DNA from: JBKPRX01 sp046734795
GTDB lineage: Bacteria; Actinomycetota; Thermoleophilia; Gaiellales; Gaiellaceae
DNA length: 10,193 nucleotides
Assembly (NCBI GenBank): GCA_046734795.1
Contig: JBKPRX010000143.1
Span: 1-10,193, forward strand
Direction: 5' to 3'
The notes beneath the pieces were generated by a model. That model had not been told where the DNA came from and did not search any database. It saw nothing but the letters and a program-made list of their open reading frames with translations. Below are positions 6,274 through 10,193 of this stretch, in pieces. Position 1 is the stretch's first letter; every line of letters starts with the position of its first letter. The position numbers and the translations under genes were made by a program.

Positions 6274-6294
6274 CTGCGCACCCTGGCTGCGCAG
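6274..6294 (+). promoter_or_regulatory. Hairpin abutting the recG start codon
   Basis: CTGCGCA (6274-6280) pairs with TGCGCAG (6288-6294) to form a perfect 7-bp stem around a 7-nt loop, ending one base before the GTG start at 6295. The 52-nt gap after fakB has no Shine-Dalgarno; the hairpin occupies the place where one would be. A TANNNT box (TAGTGT, 6268-6273) lies just upstream and could be a -10 element, in which case the hairpin would form the extreme 5' end of the mRNA. CTGCGCA recurs at 6341-6347. There is no T-run, so termination of the fakB transcript is not supported. Confidence 0.35.
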
Positions 6295-8370
6295 GTGACA
6301 GCGACGCGTGGACCGACGCGGTTTGCCGCCCTGGACCAGCCTGCGCAATGGCCGCCGCCTCGCGGCCGGCCGCGGCCGGAACGCCTCGACCTCGCACTCG
6401 ACTCGTTGCCCGGCGTCGGCGCGACGCTGAAGCGAAAGCTCGCAAACCTCGGCCTCGGCACCGTGCGCGACCTGCTCGAGCACGCGCCGCGCCGTTACGA
6501 GTCGGCCGCGGACGTCAAGCGCATCGCCGAGCTCGCAGGCGATGACGAGGTCGTGATCGAAGGCGAGGTGCTGACGGTGACGGAGCGCCGTCGCGGGCGG
6601 CTGCGCATCGTCACCGCCCGGGTCGACGACGGCAGCGCCTCGATCTCGGCGACGTGGTTCAACCAGCCGTGGCTCGCGAAGCAGCTGACGCCCGGAACGC
6701 GACTTCGACTCCGCGGCCGCAGCGGACGGTACGGCTTCGACGTGCGCTCGTACGACCTCGGCGCCGCCGCTGCGACCGCCGACTTCGCGCCCCTCTATCC
6801 CGCGGGCGAAGAGCTGACGTCGGGTCGCATTCGCGGGCTCGTCGGCAGCGCGCTCGCGTACGCGCGCAACGTGCCGGACCCGCTGCCGGCGGAGTTCCGC
6901 GCCCGTGCGGCGCTGCCCCTGCGCGCGGACGCGCTCGTCGCACTTCACCGGCCGTCTTCCGAAGCAGAGGCGGAGCTCGGCCGAGCTCGGCTTGCCTTCG
7001 ACGAGCTGCTCTTGCTCCAGCTCGGAATCGCGCGCAGAAGCCGCGCGCGCGAGCGCTCGCTCGCGCCCTCACTCGGCGCGCCCGGCGATCTGATCCTTCG
7101 CTATCGCAAGTCGCTGCCGTTCGCGCTCACGCCGCACCAAGAGCAAGCGATTCGCGAGCTCGACGGCGACCTCGAGCGGAGCGTCCCGATGCAGCGGCTG
7201 CTGCAGGGTGACGTCGGCTCGGGCAAGACGGTGGTCGCGCTCTACGCGCTCTTGCGGGCAGTCGAGCACGGGCGTCAGGGGGCGCTGATGGCGCCGACGG
7301 AGACGCTCGCAGAGCAGCACTTCCTCACCGTCGAAGAGCTCTGCCGCAACCTCGATGTTCGTTGTTCGCTTCTCACGAGCTCGTCGCCCAAACGCGACCG
7401 CGAGGCCGCGCTCGAGGCGGACGTCGTCGTCGGCACGCACGCATTGATTCAGGAGGGCGTCGGCTTCCGGGATCTCGCCGTTGCGGTCGTCGACGAGCAG
7501 CATCGTTTCGGCGTCGAGCAGCGGAAGGCGCTCGCCGAAGGACGCTCGCCTCACGTTCTGCACATGACGGCGACGCCGATTCCGCGCACGCTCGCGCTCA
7601 CCGTTTACGGCGACCTGGCCGTGTCGGAGATCGCGAAGCCGCCTGCGGCGCGCAAGCCGGTGATCACGAGCTGGATCACCGAGGAGCGCGCGTCGGAGGC
7701 GTACACTCGCATGACGCGACTGCTCGACGAAGGACGCCAGGCGTACGTCGTGTGTCCGCTCGTCGAGGCGTCGCAGACGACGCTTGCGCGGGCGGCTGAG
7801 CAGGAGTCCGAGCGTTTGCAGCGCGCCGAGCTGAAGGGGTATCGCGTCGGTTGCGTCCACGGGCGTTTGCGTCCTGCGGATCGCCGTGACCTGATGGCGC
7901 GCTTCAAGGCGCGCGAGCTCGACGTGCTCGTCGCGACGACGGTGATCGAGGTCGGCGTCGACGTGCCGAACGCGACGGTGATGGTCGTGCAGGAGGCGGA
8001 CCGCTTCGGCCTCGCGCAGCTCCACCAGCTCCGCGGTCGCGTCGGCCGCGGCGCGGAGCAGTCGTACTGCCTGCTCGTCTCCCGTGCACGCGAAGAGCTC
8101 ACCGAGAGCGCGCGCGAGCGGCTCGAAGCACTCGTGCGCACGAACGACGGCTTCGAGCTCGCCGAGGTCGACCTCGACCTCCGCGGCGGCGGCCATCTGC
8201 TCGGCACGCGCCAGTCGGGAATCAGCGACCTGAAGTTCGCGCGCCTGCGCGCCGACCGCCCGCTGCTCGAGCGTGCGCGCACGGTCGCGGCCGAGCTCGT
8301 GGACGAAGGCCCGCTCGCGGCCGAGGTCGACGCGTTGTTCGCAGACGCAGATCCGAACGCGCTCGCCTAG
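6295..8370 (+). CDS. recG: ATP-dependent DNA helicase RecG
   Basis: RecG is a monomeric double-strand DNA translocase that remodels stalled forks and Holliday junctions. The 691-residue protein is full length. An N-terminal helix-hairpin region (LDSLPGVGATLKRKLANLGL, about 37-56) is followed by the wedge OB-fold (about 80-165, with WFNQPWL). The helicase core has Walker A GDVGSGKT (305-312), the RecG-type DEQH box (400-403), TATPIPRT (425-432), ATTVIEVGVDVPNA and QLRGRVGRG (578-586). It ends with the TRG-like segment GFELAEVDLDLRGGGHLLGTRQSG, where GGG replaces the commoner GPG. The GTG at 6295 is chosen because homology begins about 35 residues later and no in-frame ATG fits; an ATG at 6348 is out of frame. 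It follows fakB by 52 nt and is likely part of the same operon or driven by a weak promoter in that gap. Its TAG lies in a CTAG that may be shared with the opposing gene. Confidence 0.97.
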   Translation: MTATRGPTRFAALDQPAQWPPPRGRPRPERLDLALDSLPGVGATLKRKLANLGLGTVRDLLEHAPRRYESAADVKRIAELAGDDEVVIEGEVLTVTERRRGRLRIVTARVDDGSASISATWFNQPWLAKQLTPGTRLRLRGRSGRYGFDVRSYDLGAAAATADFAPLYPAGEELTSGRIRGLVGSALAYARNVPDPLPAEFRARAALPLRADALVALHRPSSEAEAELGRARLAFDELLLLQLGIARRSRARERSLAPSLGAPGDLILRYRKSLPFALTPHQEQAIRELDGDLERSVPMQRLLQGDVGSGKTVVALYALLRAVEHGRQGALMAPTETLAEQHFLTVEELCRNLDVRCSLLTSSSPKRDREAALEADVVVGTHALIQEGVGFRDLAVAVVDEQHRFGVEQRKALAEGRSPHVLHMTATPIPRTLALTVYGDLAVSEIAKPPAARKPVITSWITEERASEAYTRMTRLLDEGRQAYVVCPLVEASQTTLARAAEQESERLQRAELKGYRVGCVHGRLRPADRRDLMARFKARELDVLVATTVIEVGVDVPNATVMVVQEADRFGLAQLHQLRGRVGRGAEQSYCLLVSRAREELTESARERLEALVRTNDGFELAEVDLDLRGGGHLLGTRQSGISDLKFARLRADRPLLERARTVAAELVDEGPLAAEVDALFADADPNALA

Positions 8371-8729
8371 CGGCCCGTCCCCCTCGTCGACCGTCCAGCC
8401 GAAGCGCTCGCGCAGGCGCCCGAAGCAGTCGACGCAAACCCAGCAGTAGTCGGGAACCCGCTCGTCGCGGGGCGCACCGGCCGGACCTGTGGTGCACCAC
8501 CCAGCGCTCAGGTCTCCACCGCCGCGACCCGAAAAACGAATCGCGTGACAGAAGTGGCAGTGGTCATGGTCCCAGCCCGGTTGACTCTCGCGCCATGCCC
8601 TCCATCGCCGGGCGGCACCGGACAGATACGGCGAGCGCTCGACGACGTATTGCCACCGGGCCTCTGCGGAGATGAATTGCGCGCCCTCGAAGCGCGGGTC
8701 GTCAGGCGTGTGAACTCGTCGTCATGCAT
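8367..8729 (-). pseudogene. Cysteine-rich small protein gene, apparently frameshifted at both ends
   Basis: The minus strand from 8715 down to about 8384 reads as a convincing protein of roughly 110 residues: VHTPDDPRFEGAQFISAE, then PYLSGAARRWRAWRESQ, WDHDHCHFCHAIRFS, GWCTTG, PDYCWVCVDCFGRLRERF and GWTVDEG. It resembles small uncharacterised bacterial proteins with a W-[DE]-H-[DE]-H-C-x-F-C segment followed by a Y-x-W-[IV]-C-x-x-C-F segment, suggesting a zinc site; function is unknown to me. The frame has no ATG, GTG or TTG after the TGA at 8722-8724. It also has no stop before 7069, so it runs antisense through recG. One indel near 8712-8721 would join it to an ATG at 8729 or 8725. Removing one base in the CCCCC run at 8379-8383 would give a TAG at 8367-8369, sharing CTAG with recG. 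The gene is either a recent pseudogene or intact with two sequencing errors. Confidence 0.6.
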
Positions 8730-8736
8730 CTGCGGC

Positions 8737-8743
8737 GACAATA
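8737..8743. promoter_or_regulatory. Overlapping divergent -10 box between the cysteine-rich gene and rsmD
   Basis: The 7 bases GACAATA read GACAAT toward rsmD, ending 6 nt before its ATG at 8749. On the - strand they read TATTGT (the complement of 8738-8743), ending 8 nt before the ATG at 8729 of the disrupted minus-strand gene. The same AT-rich spot in a GC-rich gap could therefore serve both directions and give leaderless mRNAs. Neither gene has a Shine-Dalgarno. The rsmD-facing match to TATAAT is only 4 of 6. Confidence 0.35.
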
Positions 8744-8748
8744 GGCGC

Positions 8749-9287
8749 ATGCGCATCATCGCCGGCTCGCGCAAGGGGCACACGATCCACGCGCCCAAAG
8801 GCATCGACACGCGGCCGACAGGCGATCGAGTCCGCGAAGCCGCGTTCAACCTCATCGGCCCGATCGAGGATGCAACCGTGCTCGACCTCTTTGCGGGCTC
8901 GGGCGCGATGGGTCTCGAGGCGCTTTCCCGCGGCGCCGTGAGCGTCGTCTTCGTCGAGAACGATCGCGGCGCGGTACGCACGATCGAGCGCAATCTCGAC
9001 AAGTTGCGCCTCGGCGGCGCGACCGTGTTGAACCTCGACGCGGTGCGTGCACTTGCGGCGGAAGCGAGCGCGCGCCGAGCATATGATCTCGTCCTCGTCG
9101 ATCCGCCCTACGCGATGTACGTCGACCTCCAGTCACAGCTCGCCAACTATCTGCCGCGCGTGCTAGCGCGCAACGGCATCGCCGTCGTCGAGACCGACGA
9201 GCGCGTCGAGCCCGATCTTCCGCTCGAGCTGCGCACGAGCCGCCGCTACGGAAGCGCGCGCATCAGCGTCTTCGAGCATCCAAGCGC

Positions 9288-9291
<4 letters not shown>
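8749..9291 (+). CDS. rsmD: 16S rRNA (guanine(966)-N(2))-methyltransferase RsmD
   Basis: RsmD uses S-adenosylmethionine to methylate N2 of G966 of 16S rRNA during small-subunit assembly. The 180-residue product shows the classic start MRIIAGSRKG, the segment TRPTGDRVREAAFN, SAM-binding motif VLDLFAGSGAMGLEALSRGA (44-63), the acidic residue after strand 2 (FVEND) and the catalytic DPPY (118-121). It ends RYGSARISVFE. The frame stays open upstream to 8545, but that part overlaps the minus-strand cysteine-rich gene and has no family similarity, so the ATG at 8749 is the start. Its stop overlaps the coaD ATG (ATGA at 9288). The rsmD-coaD pair downstream of recG is a common bacterial arrangement. 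Confidence 0.96.
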
Positions 9292-9799
<508 letters not shown>

Positions 9800-9803
<4 letters not shown>

Positions 9804-10193
9804 CGCACCGCATCGGCGGCGACGGTCCTTCCCTCGCCTACGAGATCCTCGACGGCAGCGAGCCGACGCTCGTCTTCCTGCACGGCAACTCGAGCCACCG
9901 CGGCATCTGGCGCTGGGTCGCCGCGGAGCTGCCGGAGCTCCGGCGCGTTCTCGTCGACGTGCGCGGTCATGGCGATAGCGACTGGGTCGATCCACCTGCG
10001 TACGACCCTGCGGACGAAGCTGTCGACATCGCGCGCGTCGTGCACGCCGCGTTCGAAGGTCCATACGTTCTCCTCGGTCATTCGAACGGCGCGCTCGCAG
10101 CGGCAGCGTTCGTCGCGGGCGACTACGGCGCGCCAAAGCCCATCGCGTTGATCTGGGGCGACATCGATCCACGCGTTCCCGATTGGCAGGTCG
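9800..10193 (+). CDS. Alpha/beta hydrolase, 3' end outside window
   Basis: A frame starting with GTG at 9800, overlapping the coaD stop by 4 bases (GTGA), stays open for 131 codons to the window end. It begins MTHRIGGDGPSLAYEILDG and shows the alpha/beta-hydrolase pattern: strand TLVFLHGNSSH with the HGN oxyanion turn, VLVDVRGHGDSDW, and the nucleophile elbow LLGHSNGA with Ser95. The Asp/His of the triad would lie beyond the window. The SDWVDPPAYDPADEAVDIARVV segment is usual in the family before the nucleophile. Substrate cannot be inferred; esterases, haloalkane dehalogenases and many uncharacterised proteins share these features. The overlap suggests it is co-expressed with rsmD and coaD, though no pathway link to coenzyme A is evident. 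Confidence 0.88.

Noticed and set aside
7069..8196. Long open minus-strand frame antisense to recG (375 codons)
   Set aside because: It is the aligned antisense frame of a GC-rich gene and its Arg/Leu/Ala-rich translation has no recognisable domain. It is open upstream to the cysteine-rich gene only because that frame lacks a stop, which I attribute to a frameshift.
8545..8748. N-terminal extension of rsmD by 68 codons
   Set aside because: RsmD proteins begin at MRIIAG; the extension is antisense to the cysteine-rich gene and unlike any RsmD.

Overview
The window is GC-rich bacterial chromosome, densely packed and almost all on the + strand. Many gene junctions are 4-base ATGA or GTGA overlaps. 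The block recG-rsmD-coaD with a bL28 gene nearby is typical of Actinobacteria. The rpmB / Asp23-like / DAK2 (YloV/FakA) / recG order is also familiar from Bacillota. Together with the very high GC at third codon positions this points to a deep-branching, uncultured-type actinobacterium such as Thermoleophilia. That placement is an inference from gene order and composition, not a database result.

Region 1 (1-1896) is the tail of a riboflavin operon. It holds a 5'-truncated ribBA (DHBP synthase / GTP cyclohydrolase II) overlapping ribH (lumazine synthase). The ribH product has an unusual N-terminal extension of about 115 residues that is extremely acidic. The RibB half of RibBA has Gln where the family's metal-binding His is expected.

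Region 2 (1900-3016) holds a minus-strand GFA/CENP-V zinc protein convergent with ribH and divergent from rpmB (zinc-binding type bL28), then a small VOC/glyoxalase-fold gene. Putative -10 boxes lie 6-9 nt from the start codons of the divergent pair, which suggests leaderless mRNAs and promoters that exclude each other.

Region 3 (3029-6242) is a tightly coupled cassette: an Asp23/YloU-like protein, a FakA-like DAK2 kinase, a stand-alone response-regulator receiver domain, and a DegV/FakB-like fatty-acid-binding protein. FakB would present fatty acid and FakA would phosphorylate it. The lone receiver between the two is the most intriguing unit of the window.

Region 4 (6295-10193) holds recG, then a cysteine-rich minus-strand gene that can be read only by assuming frameshifts at both ends (8367-8729), then rsmD, coaD and the start of an alpha/beta hydrolase cut by the window end. 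Nothing in the window looks like a mobile element, CRISPR array, tRNA, rRNA or riboswitch.
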